A DNA stretch of 64,000 nt, taken from contig NZ_JAASRM010000001.1 in NCBI RefSeq assembly GCF_011761565.1, positions 3,906,139 to 3,970,138 of the forward strand, written 5' to 3'. This stretch comes from Rhizomicrobium palustre. Lineage in GTDB: Bacteria; Pseudomonadota; Alphaproteobacteria; Micropepsales; Micropepsaceae. The position numbers and the translations under genes are program-made. Shown here piece by piece: positions 17,983 through 26,339 of the stretch (the stretch's first letter is position 1; every line of letters starts with the position of its first letter). The notes under the pieces were generated by a model that saw only the letters and a list, made by a program, of their open reading frames with translations, was not told the origin of the DNA and made no database searches.

Positions 17983-18993
17983 ATGGCCCTCAAGGACCAG
18001 GTTAACGACGCACTTAACGCGACCCCGCCGGAAAGCACCGCGCGGCTGGAAACCTTGCGGGCCGTTCTGGCCGCTTCTGGCGGCGGCAGCGATGCCGAAG
18101 TGCAGGCTGCCCTCACCCGCCAGATCAGCGAACGCGAAAGCAAGGCGGCGACCTTCTCTGCCGCGGGTCAAGCCGATGCCGCCCGCGCCGAACGCGCCGA
18201 GATCGATGCTCTGCGTGGTCTGCTCCGCCTCGCGGTGACCAACACCGCACCTGCTACGCCGAAAAAAGCCCCCAAGGCGCCCAAGCCCGCCGAACAAACA
18301 GCCGCCGAACCCGCCGCGAAACCGGCGCTGCTTTCCAGCAAGCAGCTCATTATCGCGGGTGTGGTTGTGGCCGTGATCGCCGTGGCCGGTTACTTCGCCT
18401 TGAAGCCCAAGGATGAAAGCGCGGCGTCAGGCGGCGCGGTGACCGTAGAAGTCAAAGCCGAAGACCGCACCCAGGGTGATCCCAAGGCGCCGATCATGAT
18501 GATCGAATACGCCGCCCCGCAATGCCCGCATTGCGCCCGCTTTAATTCCACCGTGATGCCGCGCATCAAGGAAGAGTACATCGACAAGGGTAAGGTGTTT
18601 TACATCCTGCGCATCTACCCGCTTGGGCCGACGGACGGCGCTATTGAAGGCATTGCCCGCCTCTGCCTGCCCAAGGACAAGTACTTCCAATTCATCGATC
18701 TAATGTTCCGCAACCAGCCCAAATGGGACCCGGATGGCTATCAGATTCCGGATGTGGGCGGCGCGGTGAAGCAGCTTGCGGCCATCATGGGCGTGTCGCC
18801 GGATCAGGCGGACCGCTGCATGACCGATCCCAACGAACAAGCCCGTATCAATGCGGTCTCGAATGAAGCCGTGACGCGCTACAACATCACCGGCACGCCG
18901 ACCTTCATCATCAACGGCACCATCGTCTCGACCGCCGAAGCGACCTATCCCCAGCTTAAGTCTCGCTTCGATGCCATCCTGGCGAAGAAATAA
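17983..18993 (+). CDS. Membrane protein: YqeY-like N-terminal helical domain plus DsbA-like domain (paralogue 2)
   Basis: A 336-aa paralogue of the preceding gene with the same architecture. The YqeY-like part (about 1-85: L-K-D-Q-V ... L-E-T-L-R-A-V-L ... A-E-R-A-E-I-D-A-L-R-G-L-L) is followed by a Lys/Ala/Pro linker, a membrane helix at about 116-134 and a DsbA-like domain with C-P-H-C and cis-Pro loop G-T-P-T-F-I-I-N-G. The active-site dipeptide differs from paralogue 1 (P-V), implying a different redox potential. It ends 23 bp before smc. Confidence 0.83.
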   Translation: MALKDQVNDALNATPPESTARLETLRAVLAASGGGSDAEVQAALTRQISERESKAATFSAAGQADAARAERAEIDALRGLLRLAVTNTAPATPKKAPKAPKPAEQTAAEPAAKPALLSSKQLIIAGVVVAVIAVAGYFALKPKDESAASGGAVTVEVKAEDRTQGDPKAPIMMIEYAAPQCPHCARFNSTVMPRIKEEYIDKGKVFYILRIYPLGPTDGAIEGIARLCLPKDKYFQFIDLMFRNQPKWDPDGYQIPDVGGAVKQLAAIMGVSPDQADRCMTDPNEQARINAVSNEAVTRYNITGTPTFIINGTIVSTAEATYPQLKSRFDAILAKK

Positions 18994-19016
18994 CGGATAA
19001 AGAGTAAGGGTTCCCA

Positions 19017-22000
19017 GTGAAGTTCACACGCTTACGAATTTCCGGATTCAAGTCGTTTGTGGAGCCGACTGAGCTCTACATCGAACCTGGTCTCACCGCC
19101 ATTGTCGGGCCCAACGGCTGCGGCAAGTCCAACCTGTTCGACGCTCTGCGCTGGGTGATGGGTGAAAATCGCCCGACCTCCGTGCGCGGCGCCGAAATGG
19201 ATGACGTCATTTTCGCGGGCTCCTCGGGCCGTCCGGCGCGTAACGTGGCCGAAGTCACGCTCGCGGTGGACAATTCCGACCGCACCGCAAATCCTCCCTA
19301 TGCGGATTATGAGACCATCGAGATTTCGCGCCGTATCGAGCGCGAGGCCGGCTCGGTCTATCGCATCAATGGCCGCGATGTGCGCCAGAAGGACGTTCAG
19401 CTTTTCTTCGCCGATGCCTCTTCGGGGGCCGCCTCCACCGCCTTCGTGCGCCAAGGCCAGATTGGCCAGCTCGTCAGCCAGAAGCCGCTGGCGCGCCGCG
19501 CCATTTTGGAAGAAGCCGCGGGCATTTCGGGCCTGCATGCGCGCCGCCATGAAGCCGAATTGCGCCTGAAAGCGGCTGAAACCAACCTCAACCGCCTCGA
19601 AGACGTGATCAAAGAGGTGGAAGGCCAGCTTTCCAGCTTGAAGCGTCAGGCCCGTCAGGCCTCGCGTTATCGCAACCTCTCCGGCCATATCCGTAGAGCC
19701 GAAGCCCTCGCCCATTATCTGCGCTGGACCGCCGCCGCGCTGAAGACCTCCGCCGCGCAGGAAGCCCTGGAAGCGGCGAGCGCCATCGTCACCCAGGCGA
19801 CCGATACCGCCGCTGTCGCCTCCACCTTGCAGGCGCATACCTCTGAAATTCTGCCGCCCTTGCGTGAAGCCGAGGCCGAGCGCGCCGCCGCGTTGCAACG
19901 CTTGATCCAGCAGAAGAACATCCTGGAAGCCGAGGAAAAGCGCGCCCAGGAACTCGCGCAATCGCTGCGCCAGCGCATTGCCCAGACCGAGGCCGACCTT
20001 TCGCGCGAACACGCGCTGAAAACCGACGCGACCACCGCGCTGGAAGCCCTCAGCACGGAATCGACTGATCTCGAAGCCGCGCAGGAACGCGCCGCTGCCG
20101 ATCTCGCTGACGCCGATCAGAAGAATGGCGAGCTTAACGCCGCCCTTTATGAAGCCGAAAAGCTGCTCGAGCGTCTCACCGCGGAACTTGCCGAGCGTAA
20201 CGCCAAACAGGCAAGCCTCGAACGTCAGCGCCGCAGCGCCAACGATCTCGTCGAGAGCACCAATGTTCAGCTTCTCGCTGCCGAAAACCGTCATGCCACG
20301 GCGCTCGAAAACGCTGCTGCCGACCCGGATGTAAGCGCCGCCGAAGCCGCGGTTGCTGAAGCCCGCAGCCTTGCGGAAATCGCGATCGCCGCCGCCGAAA
20401 TGGCGCGCACTGAATTTGCCCGCGTCGATGAAGCCGAACGCGCCGCCCGCGCTGCGATGGAAGCTGCCGAAGCCGAAGCGCGCGCCACCCGCGACGCCGC
20501 CGAACGCGTGGCTCGCGAAGCCATGGAAGCGGTCGAGCGTGAAGGCCGCGCTGCGGTCGAAGCGGTGGAACGTGAAGGCCGTGCCGCGCTGGATGAAGCC
20601 GAGCGCGAAGGCCGTACCCTCGTCGAGACCACCGAACGCGATGGCCGTGCCGCGCTGGAAGCTGCCGAACGCGAAGGCCGCGCCTTGATCGAAGCTGCGG
20701 AACGCGAAGGCCGCGCTGCGATGGAAGCTGCCGACCGCGAAGGCCGCAGCAAGATCGAAGAGATTGATCGCGAAAGCCGCGCTCTTCTGGAAGTGATCGA
20801 CCGCGAAGGCCGCGCGTCTGTGGAAACGGCTGACCGTGAAGGCCGTGCCGCCATCGATGCTGCGGAACGCGAAGGCCGCGCCGCGCTTGAAACCGCTGAA
20901 CGCGAAGGCCGTGCCGCCATTGATACGGCGGAGCGTGAAGGCCGCGCCGCGATTGATGCGGCCGACCGCGATGGCCGTGCCGCATTGGAAGCCATCGAAC
21001 GCGATAAGCGCAGCGTGCTCGAAGAAGCCGAGCGCGAAGTGCAGAAGCTGCAGGCGGAATCCTCGGCGCTGGCCCGTGTGCTCAGCCCCTCGGGTGAAAG
21101 CCTCTGGCCGCCACTGGTTGACGCAGTGAATGTGCAACCCGGTTATGAAGGCGCCCTCGCCGCCGCTTTGGGCGATGAATTGCAGGATCCGCTCGATGAA
21201 GCCGCCCCACGCCATTGGCGTGATCTGGGCGATTTCCCCTCGCGCGTTGGCCTGCCCGGCGGCGTGACCGCACTCGTCGAATACGTCTCCGGCCCGCATG
21301 CCATGAGCCGCCGCTTGACGATGACCGGCGTGGTCTCGCCCGAAGAAGGCGCAGCGCTGCAAAGCCAATTGATGCCTGGTCAGCGTCTTGTTTCGCCGCG
21401 CGGCGATCTCTGGCGTTGGGATGGCTACCGCGCCTCGGCGGATGCGCCGTCGGCTGCTGCCGTGCGCCTGGAACAGCGCAATCGTCTCAGCGAATTGGAA
21501 GGACTGATCGCTGAGGCGAAAGAAGCCCGCCGCATCGCATCGGAAGCCTATTTCTCGGCCAAGACCGAAGCCGAAGAAACCTATCGCACCGCCAAAGCCG
21601 CGGCGGAGGCAAGCTACAAATCCGCCAAGGAAGCGGCCGAGGAAGCTTACCTTCTCGCCACGACGGCAGCGGAAGACTCCTATAAGAGCCGCAAGAGTGC
21701 GGCTGTCGAAGCCCATAGCGTCGCCAAGACCGCTGCCGAACAGGCTTATGCGCAAAAGCGCAGCGAAGCCGAAACCAGCTATCGCGCCGCCAAGGCAGAC
21801 GCCGAAGCCGCCCATGCTGCCGCCTTGAGCGCCGCGCAAGAAGCCTATGCTGCCCGTAAGGCTGAAGCGGATGCGGCCTACCAGACTGGCAAGCAGGCTG
21901 CGGAAGCCGCCTATCAGGCAGCCAAAGCCGAAGCCGATGCAGCCTATCAGTCCGGCAACGCGGAAGCCGAAGCGGCCTATCGCGGCCGCAAGGAAGCCGC

Positions 22001-23594
22001 GGACCAGACCTACAGCACCAACAAGCAAACCGCTGAAGAGGCCTACCTCACCGCACTTTCCGCTGCTGAAGAAACCTATCTTGCGGCCAAGACGGCTGGC
22101 GAAGCGGTGTATGAGACCGCCAAGGCTGCTGCCGAAGTCTCGCGCCAAGCCCTGCGCACCGCTGAACAGGAAGAGCGTAACTGCGCTGCCGCCATCATCG
22201 CGGCACAGGAAGAAGCCACCAAAGCCGCGCGCCAGGCCGCCGAACGCGCCAACCAGCTCGCCGCCTTGGAAGCCGAAATCAAGCGCCTCACTGAAGCGCG
22301 CGATCAGGCCCAGGAAAACGCCAACGCCGCTACCCAAGCGCTGGAAGAAATGGGCGATGGCGCCGAGCTGACCCAGGCTGTCGCCAATGCGCGTGAGAAT
22401 GCTGCCGAAGCACGCGGCGCCGCCGCCAATGCGCGCGCGGTGCTCGATGGCCTCAAGCGCGATGGCGAAGCTCGCGCCCGCCGTCTCGCCACGATTGCCG
22501 AAGAGCGCACCCGTTGGGAAGAACGCGAAGTCGCCGCCTCCTCTCAGGTTGCCGAGTTGGAACGCCGCTGGACCGAGCTTTCCGAGGAACTCGTCGCTGC
22601 CGAAGCCGCCCCTGCCGAGATCGCCGAAAAAACGCATGCGCTTCTCGATGCCATCGGTGTTGCCGAAGCCGCCCGCAAGGAAGCTGGCGACGCCCGCGCT
22701 GAAGCCGAAGCCAAGCTCTCGGAAGCTGACAAGGCAGCCAAGCTCGCTGATCAGGCCCATTCCGCCGCGCGCGAAGAACGCGCCCGCGCCGAAGCGGTCT
22801 TGGAAGCCGATAACGCCCGCCTGACCGAGCTGCTGCAGCGCATCCGCGATGAGCTTGATTGCGCGCCCGAAGAACTCGCCGAACGCGCCGAAATCGCCGA
22901 AGGTGACGAACTCCCGCCGCTCGAAATCGCCGAAAAGAAGGTCGAGAAGCTGAAGCAGGAGCGCGAAGGCCTCGGTGGCGTCAATCTGCGCGCCGAAGAA
23001 GAAGCCAACGAGCTTGAGACCCGCCTCACCGGCCTCACCACCGACCGCGATGATCTCACCGGCGCGATCGAACGTCTGCGCCGCGGCATCCAGAGCCTCA
23101 ACCGTGAAGGCCGTGAGCGCCTGCAAGAGGCCTATACGAAGGTCAACGAAAACTTCCAGATGCTGTATGCCAAGCTCTTCGAGGGCGGCGAAGCAAAACT
23201 GACCTTCACCGAATCCGAAGACCCGCTTGAAGCGGGCCTCGAAATCTTCGCCCGTCCGCCGGGAAAGCGCCTGCAGTCCTTGCAGCTTCTTTCGGGTGGT
23301 GAGCAGGCCCTGACGGCGATGTCGCTGATTTTCGCGGTGTTCTTGGTGAACCCTGCGCCTGTCTGCGTGCTCGACGAAGTGGACGCCCCGCTCGACGATG
23401 CCAACGTCGAACGGTTCTGCAACATGCTGGAAGAAATGACCAAGATGACGGACACCCGCTTCCTGGTCATCACCCACCACGCGCTGACCATGTCCAAGAT
23501 GCACCGCCTCTTCGGTGTCACCATGGCCGAGCGCGGCGTCTCCCAGCTCGTCTCCGTCTCCCTCGCCGAAGCCGAACGGGTGGCGGCGGAATAG
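19017..23594 (+). CDS. smc: Chromosome segregation ATPase SMC, enlarged
   Basis: Structural maintenance of chromosomes protein, the ATPase arm of the Smc-ScpAB condensin. Walker A is G-P-N-G-C-G-K-S-N at 31-39; the ABC signature is S1426-G-G-E-Q; Walker B is V-L-D1453-E-V-D. The hinge lies at about 681-843. At 1525 aa it is far longer than the usual ~1150. The excess is accounted for by two blocks of 11-residue repeats, 472-680 and 844-1052, one in each coiled-coil arm beside the hinge. Start is GTG 19017. Its partners ScpA and ScpB are encoded 25 kb away at 48.1-49.9 kb. Confidence 0.96.
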   Translation: MKFTRLRISGFKSFVEPTELYIEPGLTAIVGPNGCGKSNLFDALRWVMGENRPTSVRGAEMDDVIFAGSSGRPARNVAEVTLAVDNSDRTANPPYADYETIEISRRIEREAGSVYRINGRDVRQKDVQLFFADASSGAASTAFVRQGQIGQLVSQKPLARRAILEEAAGISGLHARRHEAELRLKAAETNLNRLEDVIKEVEGQLSSLKRQARQASRYRNLSGHIRRAEALAHYLRWTAAALKTSAAQEALEAASAIVTQATDTAAVASTLQAHTSEILPPLREAEAERAAALQRLIQQKNILEAEEKRAQELAQSLRQRIAQTEADLSREHALKTDATTALEALSTESTDLEAAQERAAADLADADQKNGELNAALYEAEKLLERLTAELAERNAKQASLERQRRSANDLVESTNVQLLAAENRHATALENAAADPDVSAAEAAVAEARSLAEIAIAAAEMARTEFARVDEAERAARAAMEAAEAEARATRDAAERVAREAMEAVEREGRAAVEAVEREGRAALDEAEREGRTLVETTERDGRAALEAAEREGRALIEAAEREGRAAMEAADREGRSKIEEIDRESRALLEVIDREGRASVETADREGRAAIDAAEREGRAALETAEREGRAAIDTAEREGRAAIDAADRDGRAALEAIERDKRSVLEEAEREVQKLQAESSALARVLSPSGESLWPPLVDAVNVQPGYEGALAAALGDELQDPLDEAAPRHWRDLGDFPSRVGLPGGVTALVEYVSGPHAMSRRLTMTGVVSPEEGAALQSQLMPGQRLVSPRGDLWRWDGYRASADAPSAAAVRLEQRNRLSELEGLIAEAKEARRIASEAYFSAKTEAEETYRTAKAAAEASYKSAKEAAEEAYLLATTAAEDSYKSRKSAAVEAHSVAKTAAEQAYAQKRSEAETSYRAAKADAEAAHAAALSAAQEAYAARKAEADAAYQTGKQAAEAAYQAAKAEADAAYQSGNAEAEAAYRGRKEAADQTYSTNKQTAEEAYLTALSAAEETYLAAKTAGEAVYETAKAAAEVSRQALRTAEQEERNCAAAIIAAQEEATKAARQAAERANQLAALEAEIKRLTEARDQAQENANAATQALEEMGDGAELTQAVANARENAAEARGAAANARAVLDGLKRDGEARARRLATIAEERTRWEEREVAASSQVAELERRWTELSEELVAAEAAPAEIAEKTHALLDAIGVAEAARKEAGDARAEAEAKLSEADKAAKLADQAHSAAREERARAEAVLEADNARLTELLQRIRDELDCAPEELAERAEIAEGDELPPLEIAEKKVEKLKQEREGLGGVNLRAEEEANELETRLTGLTTDRDDLTGAIERLRRGIQSLNREGRERLQEAYTKVNENFQMLYAKLFEGGEAKLTFTESEDPLEAGLEIFARPPGKRLQSLQLLSGGEQALTAMSLIFAVFLVNPAPVCVLDEVDAPLDDANVERFCNMLEEMTKMTDTRFLVITHHALTMSKMHRLFGVTMAERGVSQLVSVSLAEAERVAAE
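20430..21056 (+). repeat. 33-bp degenerate tandem repeats in smc, arm 1 (19 units)
   Basis: This stretch encodes SMC residues 472-680 as nineteen 11-residue units. Consensus is A-[AVT]-[ED]-R-E-G-R-A-A-hydrophobic-[ED]; units 4-17 are most regular and units 1-3, 18 and 19 more degraded. Gly occupies the sixth position in 13 units. The frame is uninterrupted. At the DNA level it is a minisatellite-like array that could expand or shrink by whole units without a frameshift. Confidence 0.92.
21546..22172 (+). repeat. 33-bp degenerate tandem repeats in smc, arm 2 (19 units)
   Basis: This stretch encodes SMC residues 844-1052 as nineteen 11-residue units with consensus [AST]-Y-x-x-A-K-x-x-A-E-x. 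Tyr holds the second position in 16 units and His in two more. It lies on the opposite side of the hinge from the arm 1 array and has the same number of units under the boundaries used here. Confidence 0.92.
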
Positions 23595-23647
23595 GACAGA
23601 ATTCTTCCGTCATGGCGGATTGCGGCAGCTTGGAGTATGCTGCCGCA

Positions 23648-23878
23648 ATGACCGAATTGTTGAGCCGGATCACGATCAATCCAGAACAGTGCCACGGGCG
23701 CCCCTGCATTCGCGGGATGCGCATCCGCGTGGCCGACATTCTGGAAATGCTCGCCAATGGAATCGCGGCAGAAGAAATTTTGGCCGACTTCCCGGATCTC
23801 GAAGCTGACGACATTCGCGCCAGCTTGGCCTTTGCCGCGACTCTTGCGGGAAACCCCGTGGTGAACGCCGCCGAGTAG
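23648..23878 (+). CDS. DUF433 protein, probable antitoxin
   Basis: A 76-aa DUF433 protein, a winged-helix family commonly acting as antitoxin or DNA-binding partner. The hallmark I-T-I-N-P-x-x-C-x-G-R-P-C-I-R-G-x-R-I-x-V is complete, followed by the E-E-I-L-x-D-F-P helix. The ATG at 23648 was chosen so the motif falls near the N-terminus. It ends 4 bp before a DUF5615 gene, the usual toxin partner. The pair sits between smc and the ATP synthase operon. Confidence 0.88.
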   Translation: MTELLSRITINPEQCHGRPCIRGMRIRVADILEMLANGIAAEEILADFPDLEADDIRASLAFAATLAGNPVVNAAE

Positions 23879-23882
23879 GCCC

Positions 23883-24209
23883 ATGAACTTCCTCGTCGAC
23901 GCGCAACTGCCGCCCCAGCTCGCCATATGGCTCAGGGATCGTGGTCATCAGGCGTGGTCGATGTGCGAAATGTCGCTGCAAAACGCGACCGACAGGGTTG
24001 TTTGGGAGCTGGCGGAGCGTTTCGACGCGGTCATCGTGACCAAGGACGAAGATTTCGTTCTTCTGGCCTCCACCCGCTCTGGTCCACAGATTCTCTGGGT
24101 TCGGACCGGAAATCTGGTCAACCGCCTACTCTTGGCCCGCTTTGAACGGGCATGGCCGGAGGTAATTTCCCATCTTGGGGCGAACGCACGCGTTGTTGAA
24201 TTACGCTAG
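23883..24209 (+). CDS. DUF5615 PIN-like protein, probable toxin
   Basis: A 108-aa DUF5615 protein with a PIN-like fold. It shows the N-terminal M-N-F-L-V-D-A-Q-L-P-P acidic site and the T-K-D-E-D-F motif; these acidic residues would bind metal in a nuclease centre. Together with the DUF433 gene 4 bp upstream it resembles VapBC-type modules. RNase activity and target are not established by sequence. Confidence 0.87.
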   Translation: MNFLVDAQLPPQLAIWLRDRGHQAWSMCEMSLQNATDRVVWELAERFDAVIVTKDEDFVLLASTRSGPQILWVRTGNLVNRLLLARFERAWPEVISHLGANARVVELR

Positions 24210-24278
24210 CCCCCCTCCATATCGCCGCGCCTCTGATTCGCTTTGCTTTTCCAAGCCCTTGTGCGCGTTTCGGCGCGC

Positions 24279-24307
24279 TTGACGCCCCGTATTCCCGCCC
24301 CTATGGT
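24279..24307 (+). promoter_or_regulatory. Sigma-70-like promoter of the atp operon
   Basis: TTGACG (24279-24284), a 17-bp spacer and TATGGT (24302-24307) form a good housekeeping promoter. Transcription would begin near 24314, about 28 nt before the atpI start codon. Confidence 0.6.
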
Positions 24308-24341
24308 CCGCCCGCTTTAAAGCCAAGCTGCGAGCGGGTCC

Positions 24342-24668
24342 TTGCCACCATCCGAACCCGAAGACCTCAAACGCCTCAAAGAGCGGCTCGATGCTGCCGG
24401 GGCAAAGGTCGCGGAATCGGAGAAACAGGCGGCACCAAACTCCCCCTACAGCATCGCTTTCCGGCTCGGGACCGAGTTGGTGTCGGCGGTGGTGGTGGGC
24501 GCAGGTATTGGCTGGGGCATGGATTGGGCGTTCGAGAATTGGGCGCACTTTCATACGCGGCCGGCTTTTATGGTCGTGATGTTCTTTTTGGGAGCTGCGG
24601 CCGGGATCCGGAACGTCTACCGCACCTCTCAGCAGCTAAGCGGCGCTGAGCCGCCGAAGGAGAAATAG
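24342..24668 (+). CDS. atpI: ATP synthase assembly protein AtpI
   Basis: A 108-aa AtpI/AtpZ-type protein that assists assembly of the F0 c-ring. Residues 1-40 are charged and helical; two membrane helices follow at about 45-66 and 76-95, with the conserved G-x-G-I-G-W-G-M-D motif in the first. Start is TTG at 24342, with GAGCGGG upstream. It leads the F0 operon, 4 bp before atpB. Confidence 0.87.
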   Translation: MPPSEPEDLKRLKERLDAAGAKVAESEKQAAPNSPYSIAFRLGTELVSAVVVGAGIGWGMDWAFENWAHFHTRPAFMVVMFFLGAAAGIRNVYRTSQQLSGAEPPKEK

Positions 24669-24672
24669 CGCC

Positions 24673-25434
24673 GTGGCCATGAACCCCATGGAGCAGTTCG
24701 AGGTGAAGCCTCTGATCGAAGCGCCGCTGTTCAGCATCGGCGGTCATCCGATCTATTTCACCAACCAGGCCCTGTTCATGCTGGTGGCCGTGGGCCTTGC
24801 CGCGCTGTTCCTCACCCTCACCGTTTCGAAGAATCGCCTGGTGCCGACGCGCGGGCAATCGCTCGCCGAGGTCTCCTACGAATTCGTTGCCAACATGATC
24901 AATTCGACGATGGGCCATGACGGGCTGAAATTCTTCCCGCTCATTTTCACCATCTTCGTCTTCGTGCTGTTCAACAACTTCCTTGGCCTGGTGCCCTGGA
25001 CCTTCACCGCGACTAGCCAGATCGCCATCACCTTCACGCTGGCAAGCTTTGTGATCCTCACCATGGTGGTGGTCGGCTTCATGAAGCACGGGCTTCGCTT
25101 CTTCAGCCTCTTTGTGCCGGAAGCGCCGTGGTATCTGCTTCTTTTGCTGGTGCCGATCGAGGTGATCTCCTTCCTCACCCGCCCCATCAGCCTTTCCGTC
25201 CGTCTTTTCGCCAACATGCTCGCCGGGCACACTTTGCTCGCCGTGTTTGCGAGCTTCGTGGTGCTGATGACCACTGCGGGCGGCATCATGTATGGCGTGG
25301 CCGTGGCGCCCTTCGCGCTCATCGTCTGCATCTACGTGCTTGAGATGCTGGTTGCGTTCCTGCAGGCCTATGTCTTTGCGGTTCTGACCTGCATCTATCT
25401 CAACGAAGCCCTCCATCTCCACGACCACCACTAA
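24673..25434 (+). CDS. atpB: F0F1 ATP synthase subunit a
   Basis: Integral subunit a, which forms the proton half-channels against the c-ring. It is 253 aa with five to six helices. The essential Arg lies in S-L-S-V-R-L-F-A-N-M-L-A-G-H, and the C-terminal helix pair ends Q-A-Y-V-F-A-V-L-T-C-I-Y. The annotated start is GTG 24673; an ATG two codons later would also serve. It is followed by atpE after 44 bp. Confidence 0.97.
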   Translation: MAMNPMEQFEVKPLIEAPLFSIGGHPIYFTNQALFMLVAVGLAALFLTLTVSKNRLVPTRGQSLAEVSYEFVANMINSTMGHDGLKFFPLIFTIFVFVLFNNFLGLVPWTFTATSQIAITFTLASFVILTMVVVGFMKHGLRFFSLFVPEAPWYLLLLLVPIEVISFLTRPISLSVRLFANMLAGHTLLAVFASFVVLMTTAGGIMYGVAVAPFALIVCIYVLEMLVAFLQAYVFAVLTCIYLNEALHLHDHH

Positions 25435-25478
25435 GTTTTGTGATCCGTCCCTAAGTTTCTGAAAAAAGGAATCAGACA

Positions 25479-25703
25479 ATGGAAGTCGCTGCTGCGAAAA
25501 TGATTGGCGCCGGTTTGGCCTGCTTCGCCCTCGCGGGCGCTGGCGTCGGCATCGGCCTGGTGTTCGGCAACTACCTCGCGGGCGCTCTGCGTAACCCGGG
25601 TGCGGCCGCCAGCCAGACCGCGAACATGTTCCTCGGCTTCGCCCTTTGCGAAGCGACGGGTCTGTTCGGCCTCGTGATCGCCTTCATCATCCTGTTCGGT
25701 TGA
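25479..25703 (+). CDS. atpE: F0F1 ATP synthase subunit c
   Basis: A 74-aa hairpin of two membrane helices forming the rotor ring. The Gly-rich first helix (A-G-A-G-V-G-I-G) and polar loop R-N-P are typical. The proton carrier is E58 in L-C-E-A-T-G-L-F-G, Glu as usual in alphaproteobacteria; Na+-coupling residues are not evident. Its TGA overlaps the next ATG by one base (TGATG). Confidence 0.97.
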   Translation: MEVAAAKMIGAGLACFALAGAGVGIGLVFGNYLAGALRNPGAAASQTANMFLGFALCEATGLFGLVIAFIILFG

Positions 25704-26239
25704 TGAGCGCGGAACCTGTCACGCATACCGGCACTGAGGCGCAGCACAGTGCCGGCTTTCCGCCATTCAAGACGGAGAGCTTTCCGAGCCAGATTTTCTG
25801 GCTTGTGGTGACCTTTGCTGCCCTTTTCATCGTGTTGTGGCGCTTGGCAGGTCCGAGGATCGCCGGGGTGATTGGCGCCCGTAAAGGTCAGATCGAAGGT
25901 GACCTTGCGGCAGCCGAAAAGCACCGGGCTGATGCGGAAGCCGCCCTGGCCGCCTACGAGACGGCTCTGGCCGATGCACGGGTGAAAGCCCATGCCGAAG
26001 CCGAGGCCAACCGCAAGGTGATTGAAGCCGAGGTCGAAAAGGCCAAGGCGGAAGCCGATGCGGAAGCCCGCGAAGCCGCCGCCAAGGCCGAGGCAGGAAT
26101 TGCTGCCGCCCGCGCCGAGGCTGCAACACATGTCACAAAAGCTGCGCAAGATGCAGCGGCGGATATTGTGAACCGGCTGATCGGGGTTACCGTGACTTCC
26201 GAGCAGGCGGAAGCCGCCGTCAAGGCAGTAGGTGCCTGA
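25703..26239 (+). CDS. atpF': F0F1 ATP synthase subunit b'
   Basis: One of two diverged b-type stator subunits, a pairing typical of alphaproteobacteria, cyanobacteria and chloroplasts. A membrane helix lies at about residues 33-52 (Q-I-F-W-L-V-V-T-F-A-A-L), then a long Ala/Glu/Lys-rich coiled coil. The ATG at 25703 overlaps the atpE stop by one base. Length is 178 aa. It lies upstream of the second b gene, in the usual order. Confidence 0.92.
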   Translation: MSAEPVTHTGTEAQHSAGFPPFKTESFPSQIFWLVVTFAALFIVLWRLAGPRIAGVIGARKGQIEGDLAAAEKHRADAEAALAAYETALADARVKAHAEAEANRKVIEAEVEKAKAEADAEAREAAAKAEAGIAAARAEAATHVTKAAQDAAADIVNRLIGVTVTSEQAEAAVKAVGA

Positions 26240-26339
26240 CGATGGTTGGGGGGCCGGCATGTGGGCTTTTAAAACTGCCGTTTCATGGCTTGCCGCCGGC
26301 CTTGTCGTCTTCTTCCTCGTCATTCACCGGAACGATTCC

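Noticed and set aside
19032-23504. A 1490-codon open frame antisense to smc
   Set aside because: It mirrors the codon bias and 33-bp repeats of smc, gives a Phe/Gly-rich product with no domain, and smc itself is certain.
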